Source: Merdimmobilis hominis (GTDB lineage: Bacteria > Bacillota > Clostridia > Oscillospirales > Ruminococcaceae). Taken from it: a stretch of DNA of 64,000 nt. Under the pieces are notes generated by a model. It made no database searches. It was given only the letters and a program-made list of their open reading frames with translations, and was not told where the DNA came from. A program made the position numbers and the translations under genes. The DNA lies in assembly GCF_016901855.1 (NCBI RefSeq), contig NZ_JACJKY010000008.1:62001-126000 (forward strand), read 5' to 3'. Of this stretch, positions 6,568 through 14,233 are shown in pieces; the first letter of the stretch is position 1; every line of letters starts with the position of its first letter.

Positions 6568-6645
6568 GATGCAGCCTTTCGGCAAACCATCGCGCAAACT
6601 CGTAGAGAAGCGCGTCATAATCGACTTTTGGTTGCTGTATGCATC
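6568..6645 (-). ncRNA. tRNA-like RNA unit 2 (78 nt)
   Basis: Outer helix GATGCA/TGCATC. ACAGCAA is at 6638-6632. Inner helix GCAACCA with TGGTTTGC (one bulged T). A CGCGC/GCGCG hairpin fills the head, and GTC/GAC forms a small D-arm-like hairpin. GCC-GAAA-GGC near the 3' end is an alternative GNRA hairpin. This is the least tRNA-like head of the five. It is followed by TTGAAAA. Confidence 0.7.
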
Positions 6646-6656
6646 TTTCCTTACAA

Positions 6657-6735
6657 GGTGCACTTAACACGGGGTATGAGCCCGGTGGATCAAAAAGTAC
6701 AATTCTTTTTTCCTAAAGACATTGCTGTTTGCACC
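6657..6735 (-). ncRNA. tRNA-like RNA unit 1 (79 nt), first transcribed
   Basis: Outer helix GGTGCA/TGCACC. ACAGCAA is at 6728-6722. The last arm, CGGG-CTCATAC-CCCG, resembles a methionine tRNA anticodon arm (loop CTCATAC) rather than a T-arm. An AAAAAG/CTTTTT hairpin precedes it. The unit starts about 3 nt after the predicted start of transcription and is followed by TTGTAAGGAAA. Confidence 0.7.
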
Positions 6736-6745
6736 TTACGATTAT

Positions 6746-6791
6746 ATTATACGAACAGCGAACTGTATTTTCACGGAAAAAAAGCTGCGAA
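6746..6791 (-). promoter_or_regulatory. Promoter of the tRNA-like array/rtcB operon with shared WYL-type element
   Basis: On the minus strand TATAAT is at 6751-6746, predicting a start near 6739, right at the 5' end of array unit 1. There is no good -35. Exactly 18 bp upstream of TATAAT ends the element at 6770-6791 (plus strand TTCACGGAAAAAAAGCTGCGAA has 22 bases: TTCACGG, seven A, GCTGCGAA). It matches 19 of 22 positions of 8987-9008 at the same distance. This suggests an activator site, probably for one of the adjacent WYL regulators. Confidence 0.65.
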
Positions 6792-6818
6792 CTCACTTGA
6801 GTTCACAGCTTTTTTGAG
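6777..6818 (-). terminator. Terminator of the WYL operon
   Basis: Arms at 6782-6795 and 6798-6811 (AAGCTG, mismatch, GAACTC / GAGTTC, mismatch, CAGCTT) with T7 on the minus strand. The stop codon of the upstream WYL gene (6793-6795) lies inside the hairpin, and the T run is part of the promoter element of the array. Confidence 0.75.
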
Positions 6819-7701
6819 AAATTAACCGTTCTTTTATCAAATTTACGAAGCTTTGTGGCTCCAAAACCTTGATATACGGACCAAATGACAACACACGAAT
6901 TACAATCTCGGTCTCGTCGTTTTCGTAATATTTTAGGCGAAGGATGTACTTGTCATCGCCTGTGCGTTCTGCTTGCTTCTCAAAATGGGCAAAATGCAAC
7001 ATGGCTCTTTCCAGAGCATTGCGCTGATCCGTTATCAGCAAGGTGAGATCCTTCCGGCGCTCTACCTGCGGTTTCTCGCGCCACGGGCCATACCCATTAT
7101 AGAAGTCGCAGTTTACAACTCTTCCAAGATTAAATTGCTTAAACTTACACCCGGTCGCCAATATGCGGATCTTGTCGTCCTTTACCGAATACTCAAATCC
7201 CTTTGGATAAAAACGGACCCACACTTCCTTCCCGTGACGATTCACCATTGTAATTCGAACAGGTCGATTATTCCGTATAGCGGAAAACATCAGTCTGAAA
7301 TGCTTTATGTATTTCTCGTCTTCAAAAGGATCTCCATCACTGTATTGGTCGTAGATTTTATAGTCATCCCTTGTGAAGAGTGGCTCAACATCGTCAAGAT
7401 CAGGAAAATCAACGCCAAACAGTTTAACACGGGGATCTTCTGATATTGCCTTCAACCATCTCTTTTCCAGATTTGTCAGGGGCATTGTGGGCTTGTGCAA
7501 CAGGGCCGGGGAAAGGTCCTCATTAAGCAACGGCCACTTTCCAGATTTCAGCGCCGGAAGAATGGTCAGAACGCTCTCAGAGAACGCCTCTTCCATAACG
7601 CAACGCTGCAAATCCTTCTCGGTTGCCTCTGGATTGAATGCTACCTCAATAATTTTTGCGACCGTATTGTAGTAGACAGAGTATAACTCACTGAATATCA
7701 T
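6793..7701 (-). CDS. WYL-domain regulator (second gene of the pair)
   Basis: 302 aa. The central region (~135-210) resembles a WYL domain, FSAIRNNRPVRITMVNRHGKE and the strand FYPKGFEYSVKDDKIRILA, followed by a WCX-like C-terminal domain (LRLKYYENDETEIVIRVLSFGPYIKVLEP). I see no clear N-terminal HTH. WYL domains are ligand- or nucleic-acid-sensing modules common in defence regulators. It overlaps the preceding WYL gene by 4 nt (ATGA), so the two are translationally coupled and may act as a heteromer. Its stop lies within a terminator. Confidence 0.75.
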   Translation of the reverse strand: MIFSELYSVYYNTVAKIIEVAFNPEATEKDLQRCVMEEAFSESVLTILPALKSGKWPLLNEDLSPALLHKPTMPLTNLEKRWLKAISEDPRVKLFGVDFPDLDDVEPLFTRDDYKIYDQYSDGDPFEDEKYIKHFRLMFSAIRNNRPVRITMVNRHGKEVWVRFYPKGFEYSVKDDKIRILATGCKFKQFNLGRVVNCDFYNGYGPWREKPQVERRKDLTLLITDQRNALERAMLHFAHFEKQAERTGDDKYILRLKYYENDETEIVIRVLSFGPYIKVLEPQSFVNLIKERLISQKSCELK

Positions 7702-8936
7702 TGTGCGTCACCTCCGTCAATTCCATACATCCGGTACATTTCCTGAATATCAGCTTTGAATTTATTTTCAGCAGTTCGATTTGAGAAGTTCATTCTCGTA
7801 ATGCGGGAGATGAATGTCCGTATCCAAGGAAGCATCTCCGTCGTATCGAACACCTCTGCAATATACCGGTAATGGTTCTCATCAATTTTTTCAACTCGAC
7901 CGCAGCGTTTTTCTCTCTCCAGCCGGTGAACAATGAACTGCTCATCGTCTTCGATCTTTATCTCAAACTCGACATGCTCTACATGCTTGATATTCCATTT
8001 GCAGTTTACGCCCCACATATGTGCTTCAACCTTGCCAAGCGCGTCACGCAGTGCATCAAACTTTTCACAAATCTCATCTTCAATTCTGATGTTTGACATA
8101 TAGTCCACACGATAGGAATTCAGTCGATTAGCCTTTTCGTGAAACGCCAGAAGATTCTGCCTTCCATTTTGAGCACTTATGTAGATCTTGAGTGGAACTA
8201 ACCGAACAGTTCTAACCTCATTTGAATGTTTACCCAAATTATCAATGGTGATGTATCGATGACCACGAATTGCCTCAAACAGTGTAGCCATTACATCGCT
8301 ATCCATTGCCTGAGTTATGTAGTGGTGCTTAAAGGAGAACAGTTCAGGATGTTCTTGTTGCTTGTCCTGCAAGAACGAGCCGACGACGCCACATGGAGCC
8401 ACCTCGCTGAAAAAGTCAATCACATCATTCAATGCAGTAATGTCCGTATCCGGAGTTCTGCTGTACAGGACCTTTCGGCCTTCCTTTTCAATTTGAATAA
8501 TGCCTTCTTCAGCGTATTCCTTGAGTTTTTTTCTCAGTGTTGACTCATCAAAAGTTACGGAGGAGGATAGAAGCTCGTCGATCTCCTCAATTAACTCCGT
8601 GAGTGTTTTCTTTATTTCAGGATCATGAAGAATATCAAAAATTGCAAAATGCAGCGTAATATCTCCGTCCGTGAAGCTTTTTGCCTTCCAAGCCTTATAA
8701 AAAGGATTTTTTCGGGTTACTCGACTATCAACCGATAAGAAAACATTTTTTCCTTCCGGTGTTTGAGTAAACCGCATGTAATCTCCTAACCAGCTTTCAA
8801 GCCTACGGCGCTCGTCATCATAGGAGCGTGCACTTTTAGCGTCATATTCTGTTCTGCTCTTAAAGCCATACACATAAAACTCACGCATATAAGCTCTGAC
8901 TTTTTCAAAGTTTTTAATGAGTTCGTTATAAGCCAT
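7698..8936 (-). CDS. WYL-domain regulator (first gene of the pair)
   Basis: 412 aa. An N-terminal region (~1-110) is followed by a possible winged helix (~150-185, DESTLRKKLKEYAEEGIIQIEKEGRKVLYS) and a WYL domain (~225-300, LFEAIRGHRYITIDNLGKHSNEVRTVRLVPLKIYISAQNGRQNLLAFHE cut into two strands), then a WCX-like C-terminus (HRLEREKRCGRVEKIDE). The start is set at 8936 (MAYNELIK) because AAAGGAG is 9 nt upstream; the longer frame from 8963 starts inside the -10 box. It is the first gene behind the promoter at 8963-9008 and probably controls both that promoter and the array. Confidence 0.8.
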   Translation of the reverse strand: MAYNELIKNFEKVRAYMREFYVYGFKSRTEYDAKSARSYDDERRRLESWLGDYMRFTQTPEGKNVFLSVDSRVTRKNPFYKAWKAKSFTDGDITLHFAIFDILHDPEIKKTLTELIEEIDELLSSSVTFDESTLRKKLKEYAEEGIIQIEKEGRKVLYSRTPDTDITALNDVIDFFSEVAPCGVVGSFLQDKQQEHPELFSFKHHYITQAMDSDVMATLFEAIRGHRYITIDNLGKHSNEVRTVRLVPLKIYISAQNGRQNLLAFHEKANRLNSYRVDYMSNIRIEDEICEKFDALRDALGKVEAHMWGVNCKWNIKHVEHVEFEIKIEDDEQFIVHRLEREKRCGRVEKIDENHYRYIAEVFDTTEMLPWIRTFISRITRMNFSNRTAENKFKADIQEMYRMYGIDGGDAQ

Positions 8937-8962
8937 ATGACACACTCCTTTCATGATAATCA

Positions 8963-9008
8963 ATTATATATTTTTCTTCATTCTGATTCACGGAAAAAAG
9001 ATTGCGAA
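8963..9008 (-). promoter_or_regulatory. Promoter of the WYL operon with shared 22-bp element
   Basis: Minus-strand TATAAT at 8968-8963. The plus-strand element at 8987-9008 (TTCACGG, six A, GATTGCGAA) ends 18 bp from TATAAT, exactly as at the array promoter. Matching bases are TTCACGGAAAAAA and TGCGAA. A conserved element at the -35 position suggests autoregulation by a WYL protein. Confidence 0.65.
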
Positions 9009-9014
9009 GTATTG

Positions 9015-11123
9015 TTATTCCACGCACTCTTCCATAAGGGATTCCAAAATTGTCTCTCCAGAAGGCAATGCAAATACTTCTCTCGCAGAAGTTATCTCTT
9101 CGAAGCGCGAGCGAAGGAAGTCACGAATAACATTTTCCTGCTCTTCCGCTTTAATGATATTGCCAAATACAGACTTGAAATCTTTTTGAGGAACCTTATC
9201 CAGGGCCCCCATCAACTTGTCCATTTCTTCTGCGTCAAGAAGATATTCTCCTATCATGCAGGAAACAACGGCATTGAATAAACGACCAAGAATCTCGACA
9301 TCGTCTTCGTGGAGAATGTCACCAACGACATCTACCGCTTTTGCTCCAACTACGCCGCCCACAAAGCCGCCAGCGATACCAACAGCAGTACCGACGCCAG
9401 GCGCAACAGCCGTTCCTGCGGCTCCTGCAATCTTTGCCGCCGCAATTCCTGCCACAACAGCTCCACCTGCACCACCAGCAATAGACCCAAGTAAAACTGT
9501 CATGTTCTTTGTATATTGTGCAGCCGAAATCTTTTTGGATGCAAGATTATATGTCTCAGGAATGGAGAACACAGCAAATGTCAGAGCAGATGTAATTACA
9601 TTACTTCTTAAAATCTTGGCAAGGTGTTTTGATGCCGCAGCTCCATATATCGCACCTTTTCCAGACAAAGCTCTAATACCATTTACAATCGTTGCGGAAG
9701 CCTGGTATCCAAGCTTACCTACAACATACTGACTCGGAGCAAGTAGTGCATTCGCAAGACCAGTTCTGGCGATTTGGGATACAACCATGTGTTGTACAAA
9801 GGATATGCCAAACACTTGAATACCTGCAGACATACCTGCTTTTACAGCTTGCTTGATATCTCCAGTCTTACGCCATGTGAGAAAAACTGTCGCTACAAAG
9901 GTTATGCCAAAAGCACACGAGCACATGACTGCACCAGTCATTGCATCATATGTTAGAGATTCTATTGTTCCCGGCTTAGTGAGATTTACTGCCTGATTAT
10001 AAGTCAACCGACCTTTTCGAACAATTTTTCTTGCTTCCTTCGGATCCGTTACACCAGGAACTTTACCTTGCTCTATTTTTCGTTCGAAGCCTTGAAGAAC
10101 TCGTTCATACTGATCCTTCGGCACCTCAAGCTGCATTGGTTGTCCATCCTTCATATAGCGGTACATACCGTCTTCGGGACGGAAACATGCTTCTAAAGAT
10201 CCTCGCGCCGAATTATAATATTTCGTTTGAATAAAGATTTCGTTGACTACGCGGTCAGCACCATCTTTTGCATTATCGCGGCCTACGACGGTTGCATCAA
10301 GGCCCAAAAAGCGATCAGCTAAAGTGATTGCCTCTTCAGCCATTTCACCATGCCCAGCCGGAGTATTGATACTTGCTTTCTGCTCTACAAAAACTGCAGA
10401 CTGCGCAGATTGCAAAGCTGCCACACCAGTTGGAACAGTTTTAGCCAAAATTGTTTCGATTTCACCATCACTCATCGAAAACACAGACTCACTCAATTCC
10501 AACTCACGCTCTGCAGCTTGCGTCGCAAGTGCACGACAACCTGCAATAAAGTGTTCCGTACATTGCTTTTCCACCATAAGCACACGGTTTTCTTTTGGAT
10601 TGTTGCTAATGAACCATGCGGGATCGAAATCTTCCCATCTATAATAGAAAAGAACCGATTTGTTTTGCTCCGATGTTTCTTTCTTTTTAGGCTTCTTTTC
10701 CCACACGCCTACATTAGTTTTGATAAACACACCCACATCTGTGCAAACGATGCCGCTTGGGCGAAGGTCAAACTCTGCATCAGCCCAAATTATGCGCTGC
10801 TCAACTGGAATTGGGAAAAGTTCACGCATACGCTGAATATTTACCTTTGTCAATGCAATGGGTGACTCGCAAAGTGTGCTTAGCATCGTCGGGGCATATG
10901 TACCTTGTAATTCGTCAAGGATCACTTCAAGTTCTGCCTTTCGAACTTGAGCTTCGGCGTCCTTCTTTTCTTGTATATCGTCTTTGATTTTCGTTGTTGT
11001 CTCAAGCACTGCCGCTTGAGTTTTACCAGCCACCGAAACAGCAGTATCAGCAATAGCTTGCGCCGCATCCACTGTTGCTTTCTTTGCCTTATCAAAGAAA
11101 TTTGTAAAATCTTTTTTCTCCAT
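9015..11123 (-). CDS. Large glycine-rich membrane protein, possible effector
   Basis: 702 aa from ATG 11123 (GAGGAG 8 nt upstream). Residues ~1-70 are a charged, alanine-rich amphipathic coiled-coil-like region (FFDKAKKATVDAAQAIADTA). A mixed domain follows (~85-330). The C-terminal half has several hydrophobic segments (e.g. GAVMCSCAFGITFVATVF) and a long Gly/Ala-rich stretch near residues 560-610 (GGAGGAVVAGIAAAKIAGAA), typical of proteins that insert into membranes. I do not recognise the family. As the last gene of the defence-like block it could be a membrane-disrupting effector, but this is inference from position and composition only. Confidence 0.6.
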   Translation of the reverse strand: MEKKDFTNFFDKAKKATVDAAQAIADTAVSVAGKTQAAVLETTTKIKDDIQEKKDAEAQVRKAELEVILDELQGTYAPTMLSTLCESPIALTKVNIQRMRELFPIPVEQRIIWADAEFDLRPSGIVCTDVGVFIKTNVGVWEKKPKKKETSEQNKSVLFYYRWEDFDPAWFISNNPKENRVLMVEKQCTEHFIAGCRALATQAAERELELSESVFSMSDGEIETILAKTVPTGVAALQSAQSAVFVEQKASINTPAGHGEMAEEAITLADRFLGLDATVVGRDNAKDGADRVVNEIFIQTKYYNSARGSLEACFRPEDGMYRYMKDGQPMQLEVPKDQYERVLQGFERKIEQGKVPGVTDPKEARKIVRKGRLTYNQAVNLTKPGTIESLTYDAMTGAVMCSCAFGITFVATVFLTWRKTGDIKQAVKAGMSAGIQVFGISFVQHMVVSQIARTGLANALLAPSQYVVGKLGYQASATIVNGIRALSGKGAIYGAAASKHLAKILRSNVITSALTFAVFSIPETYNLASKKISAAQYTKNMTVLLGSIAGGAGGAVVAGIAAAKIAGAAGTAVAPGVGTAVGIAGGFVGGVVGAKAVDVVGDILHEDDVEILGRLFNAVVSCMIGEYLLDAEEMDKLMGALDKVPQKDFKSVFGNIIKAEEQENVIRDFLRSRFEEITSAREVFALPSGETILESLMEECVE

Positions 11124-11161
11124 AGGATAATCTCCTCTTCGCCGTTGCAATGCTGTCTTGC

Positions 11162-12097
11162 TTAATACTTCTTAGGAAAGAACTCCTTTCCCAATTGCCA
11201 TATATATTGGTCAATTTGCTTTAGCGAAAACGGCTCCAATTTGTATTGCTTTTGAAAGCCCTCCAAAATACTTTTGAAACCGGCATAATCCTTCAAATCA
11301 GTTTGTGAGAATTCCATAAACCCATCTGTTTTTTGAAAATATCTCAAAACCGCATCTACATATGAATCGTAAATGGGATAATCAACTGGATTGTGGTGGC
11401 TACAATACTTTGTGGCAAAGGAATAAAAATTTCGTTGTTTCCCGGATATCTCAATGAACTGTATATCTCGGACCAATGTAACATCTCCCGCCTTTAAGCG
11501 CTCGTCAATATCCAAGGACAAAATATGCTTAGCAACGGGATATATTGAAAAAATATTTGTGCTATAAAAATCGTTGAGCGTTGAACACTTCAACAAAACA
11601 CTTACGATATCATTGTTTTCAGGGCACAGTTCAAAAAACAATTTATTCAAGGCATCCTCTTGCAAGCGATAATTTTCCAAGGTGTCCCATCTTGCAAGAT
11701 AGCGCCTGACTTCATTCTCACATGGTACCGGTATTTGCTTTGCACTTTTCCTTTTTACGGATGACTTTACTTGGCTCGGCTTGATAGTGGTATCGTTCGG
11801 AGATCCCTCATAGATAAATTTCCTAAATCTCCGCAAATGCGATACATATGAACTCACTGAACTGGCAGCAGCAGTCTCAGAAGTCAAGATTGCAGTCAGT
11901 TCTTTTTTGCATACAGCCTCAAAATCATCTGATAATACCACTTCCCAAAACGCCTCTTTCCCGCGTTTACGCCAAAGATAAAAGGCATCTGTGCACGCCG
12001 TATACCGTGTGTTTTTTGATATATCTAACGACTCCAAATATGCACCATATTTACTTTTGATATCTTCATAAGATAGCGATTTTATTTGTTCAATCAT
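11162..12097 (-). CDS. Unknown protein, possible recombinase-like N-terminus and glycosylase-like C-terminus
   Basis: 311 aa. The N-terminal ~110 residues (SKNTRYTACTDAFYLWRKRG... SSVSSYVSHLRRFRKFIYEG) are reminiscent of the core-binding helical domain of tyrosine recombinases, yet no catalytic R-H-R-Y domain follows. The C-terminal ~110 residues carry FYSFATKYCSHHNPVDYPIYD, a signature seen in uncharacterised proteins near restriction genes that may be HhH-like. No function can be assigned. It lies 38 nt upstream of the membrane-protein start and 34 nt after the DUF2779 nuclease, suggesting one operon. Confidence 0.55.
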   Translation of the reverse strand: MIEQIKSLSYEDIKSKYGAYLESLDISKNTRYTACTDAFYLWRKRGKEAFWEVVLSDDFEAVCKKELTAILTSETAAASSVSSYVSHLRRFRKFIYEGSPNDTTIKPSQVKSSVKRKSAKQIPVPCENEVRRYLARWDTLENYRLQEDALNKLFFELCPENNDIVSVLLKCSTLNDFYSTNIFSIYPVAKHILSLDIDERLKAGDVTLVRDIQFIEISGKQRNFYSFATKYCSHHNPVDYPIYDSYVDAVLRYFQKTDGFMEFSQTDLKDYAGFKSILEGFQKQYKLEPFSLKQIDQYIWQLGKEFFPKKY

Positions 12098-12131
12098 ACA
12101 ATGCGTCTCCAGTTTCGTCTTGGCTTACAAT

Positions 12132-13634
12132 TCACCATGTTTTCTTGAGGTTATATCCAGAAACCTCGTTGAGTTTTTCCCATACCTTAACCATCGCAAA
12201 AGTGTCAAGCCCACAATACTTCAATAGATACTTTCTGTATTCCTCAAGTTCCTCTGGAGTCATTGTTGCCATTTTCTTAAATGTTGCAGAAGCCTCGCCT
12301 CCGTTATGCACACCTTCCAAGTTATGATAATCCAAAGAAGGATCATCCGGAAACAACGCCGGTAATACATACTTGATAGAATAAGACCCTTGCATCGCCT
12401 TGCTATAGTAGTATTTCTTTTGGAACGGAATCATCAAGTCCTGAATGTTATCGTGGATATTCATCAAATGCTCAGCCAGATCCGGATACAACTCTGCCAA
12501 GCCCTTGATACGCCCTTTTTCAAATCCCATATTATACGCGGTTGTGCATACATCTAATGGGATGTCCCGACACAGTTGTTCAGCCAAAGCTCTGCGTGGA
12601 TCTACACCGGGATATGCCAAATGCTCCGTGTGTTTTAATTCTCCACCTTCATGTTCAATATAGTGTAAAGAGTATTGGAAAACAATCTGTTCAAATGGTT
12701 TAGAATGATCGTACAAAGGAACAGCCGGTTGGAATGATTCAAAGTCCAAAAAATAAATAGGATAAGAAAGTGTCTCCAAAAACTTTCTTATAGCAACCTG
12801 ATCTATATATGGAGGATAGTTATACAGTTCATGCTCTATTTGCTTATACTGTCCAGCAGACAGCGCATCGCATGTATTCAAATCCTCAAACGAGATCAAT
12901 CCTTTTTCGTAGCATTTGAACTTCGTTGATAGTCTTGCTCCAGCCACATCAAAAATATTGGGCTTGGGCAGTTCTCTCGTACAATAACCGAAAAAGCCAC
13001 ACTCATACGGAGAAAAGCAATGTGTACCTATCCCGTCACACGGTTCTTGCTTTTGCTGCATATACTTCTCAAGATTCTTTAGGTTTTGTTCCACATCAGG
13101 CTGCAGCGCAAACACATCAGAAGAAATATCTTCAGTATGGAACAGCTTGTGAATATCCAGTTCACCAAATCGTTCGTAATGATTGTCAATATGTACAATA
13201 CATACACGATTAACTTTATATCCGAGCTTAGTGAGAACATAGCACTGATATGCTGCGTCATCATAGTAGATATCTTTTACTGAAGTCGAACTTTTGACTT
13301 CGTAAATTTCCACTTGGTTGTCGCCTTGATTCTTCAAAATATCTACACTGCAGAACAGTCCATTATAGGAGAATGAGGCTTCAGCGATGATTTTCTCACC
13401 AGCAGTTATGAGTTCCTTGGTTATTCTGAGCATTTCACCCAAATCGCCAAAAGGCACCTCAACAAAGTCGCCAAAGAGGCCCATAGCTAAATCTCCAACC
13501 TCATTACCGGTTTCCAAAATCGCCTCATTCATCACAGAATCATCGAACTCTTCAGGCTTATTCTTTTTCAGCCACAGCATTTTAGGACACTGTACAGCCG
13601 AACAGTATTTTGATTTTGAAAGGTACAGTGCCAT
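12132..13634 (-). CDS. DUF2779 protein: Cas4-like nuclease fused to DEDD-type exonuclease
   Basis: 500 aa. The N-terminal half resembles a RecB/Cas4-type PD-(D/E)XK nuclease: conserved CSAVQCPKMLWLKK at the start, catalytic strand QVEIYEVKSSTSVKD (Glu-Val-Lys), and a later cysteine cluster CFSPYECGFFGYC that could hold an iron-sulfur cluster. The C-terminal half begins YFLDFESFQ (~290), the first acidic motif of RNase H-fold 3'-5' exonucleases, with TTAYNMGFEKGRI and YCGLDTFAMVKVW as later motifs. Such proteins are predicted DNA-processing enzymes. It overlaps neither neighbour but is 2 nt from the upstream 193-aa gene, so they are coupled. Confidence 0.75.
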   Translation of the reverse strand: MALYLSKSKYCSAVQCPKMLWLKKNKPEEFDDSVMNEAILETGNEVGDLAMGLFGDFVEVPFGDLGEMLRITKELITAGEKIIAEASFSYNGLFCSVDILKNQGDNQVEIYEVKSSTSVKDIYYDDAAYQCYVLTKLGYKVNRVCIVHIDNHYERFGELDIHKLFHTEDISSDVFALQPDVEQNLKNLEKYMQQKQEPCDGIGTHCFSPYECGFFGYCTRELPKPNIFDVAGARLSTKFKCYEKGLISFEDLNTCDALSAGQYKQIEHELYNYPPYIDQVAIRKFLETLSYPIYFLDFESFQPAVPLYDHSKPFEQIVFQYSLHYIEHEGGELKHTEHLAYPGVDPRRALAEQLCRDIPLDVCTTAYNMGFEKGRIKGLAELYPDLAEHLMNIHDNIQDLMIPFQKKYYYSKAMQGSYSIKYVLPALFPDDPSLDYHNLEGVHNGGEASATFKKMATMTPEELEEYRKYLLKYCGLDTFAMVKVWEKLNEVSGYNLKKTW

Positions 13635-13636
13635 TA

Positions 13637-14218
13637 TTATTCCTCCGTGTTTCCAAATTGTTTTCTGATTTGTTCCATAAAGTCATCGTGCTCTGCTTGA
13701 GAAAGATAACCCTTGCCACGATTATAGATTGTTTGGTAGGCCATCCCTGTAGGGTCTTCAACAATCTCCCACAACGATTTTTCTGTAGGATATAGATACG
13801 CAGTGAACTCTTCGTCGTCAACAACTCCACAGTAAACGGGATTCTCTTTTCTCGTAGGCCAATAATAAAGCTTACCATTAGTTAATCCGCAAGGCCCATC
13901 ATCAGATGGTCCAATATACCTTAGTATTGACCATTCTTCTTTTTGGTTCATTTTCCAAACCATTTCGCGAACCTCGGATAGTTTAGAAACGATTTCAGGA
14001 TTTTCTGAATTGTCTCTAATCAGACCATCAACAGAGGCAAAATAATCTTCGTAGCTATCGAAGTTATACGGAAACAAACCAACCGAAGAACCAAGCAGCT
14101 GTTCTGCTTCATATATCAGTTTTGAAGGATAATCAAAGACTTCACCGCCATCCTTCCTGCAGAGGGGTAATAGATTATATTTTTCGTGTTCTTTTGGTAT
14201 GTATGGCAATGAAATCAC
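13637..14218 (-). CDS. Hypothetical protein with SH3-like C-terminal segment
   Basis: 193 aa. The middle region CGLTNGKLYYWPTRKENPVYCGVVDDEEFTAYLYP (seen as two strands around residues 110-145) resembles the small beta-barrel domains found in many Bacillota hypothetical proteins (LTxGKxY ... VVDDxGEDYLYP). The N-terminus is helical and acidic. No catalytic motif is evident. It sits between the SNF2-like helicase (15 nt upstream) and the DUF2779 nuclease (2 nt downstream), so it may be an accessory or immunity-type partner, but this rests on position alone. Confidence 0.5.
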   Translation of the reverse strand: MISLPYIPKEHEKYNLLPLCRKDGGEVFDYPSKLIYEAEQLLGSSVGLFPYNFDSYEDYFASVDGLIRDNSENPEIVSKLSEVREMVWKMNQKEEWSILRYIGPSDDGPCGLTNGKLYYWPTRKENPVYCGVVDDEEFTAYLYPTEKSLWEIVEDPTGMAYQTIYNRGKGYLSQAEHDDFMEQIRKQFGNTEE

Positions 14219-14233
14219 CTCCTAAGCCGATTG

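Noticed and set aside
6221-6735. Calling the five units ordinary tRNA genes
   Set aside because: None encodes CCA, the end helices are displaced from the heads by insertions, several lack proper D- or T-arms, and all share ACAGCRA at a fixed position, which tRNAs do not.
8934-8963. Upstream ATG start for the first WYL gene
   Set aside because: That ATG is inside the -10 TATAAT; the ATG at 8936 has AAAGGAG at the right distance.
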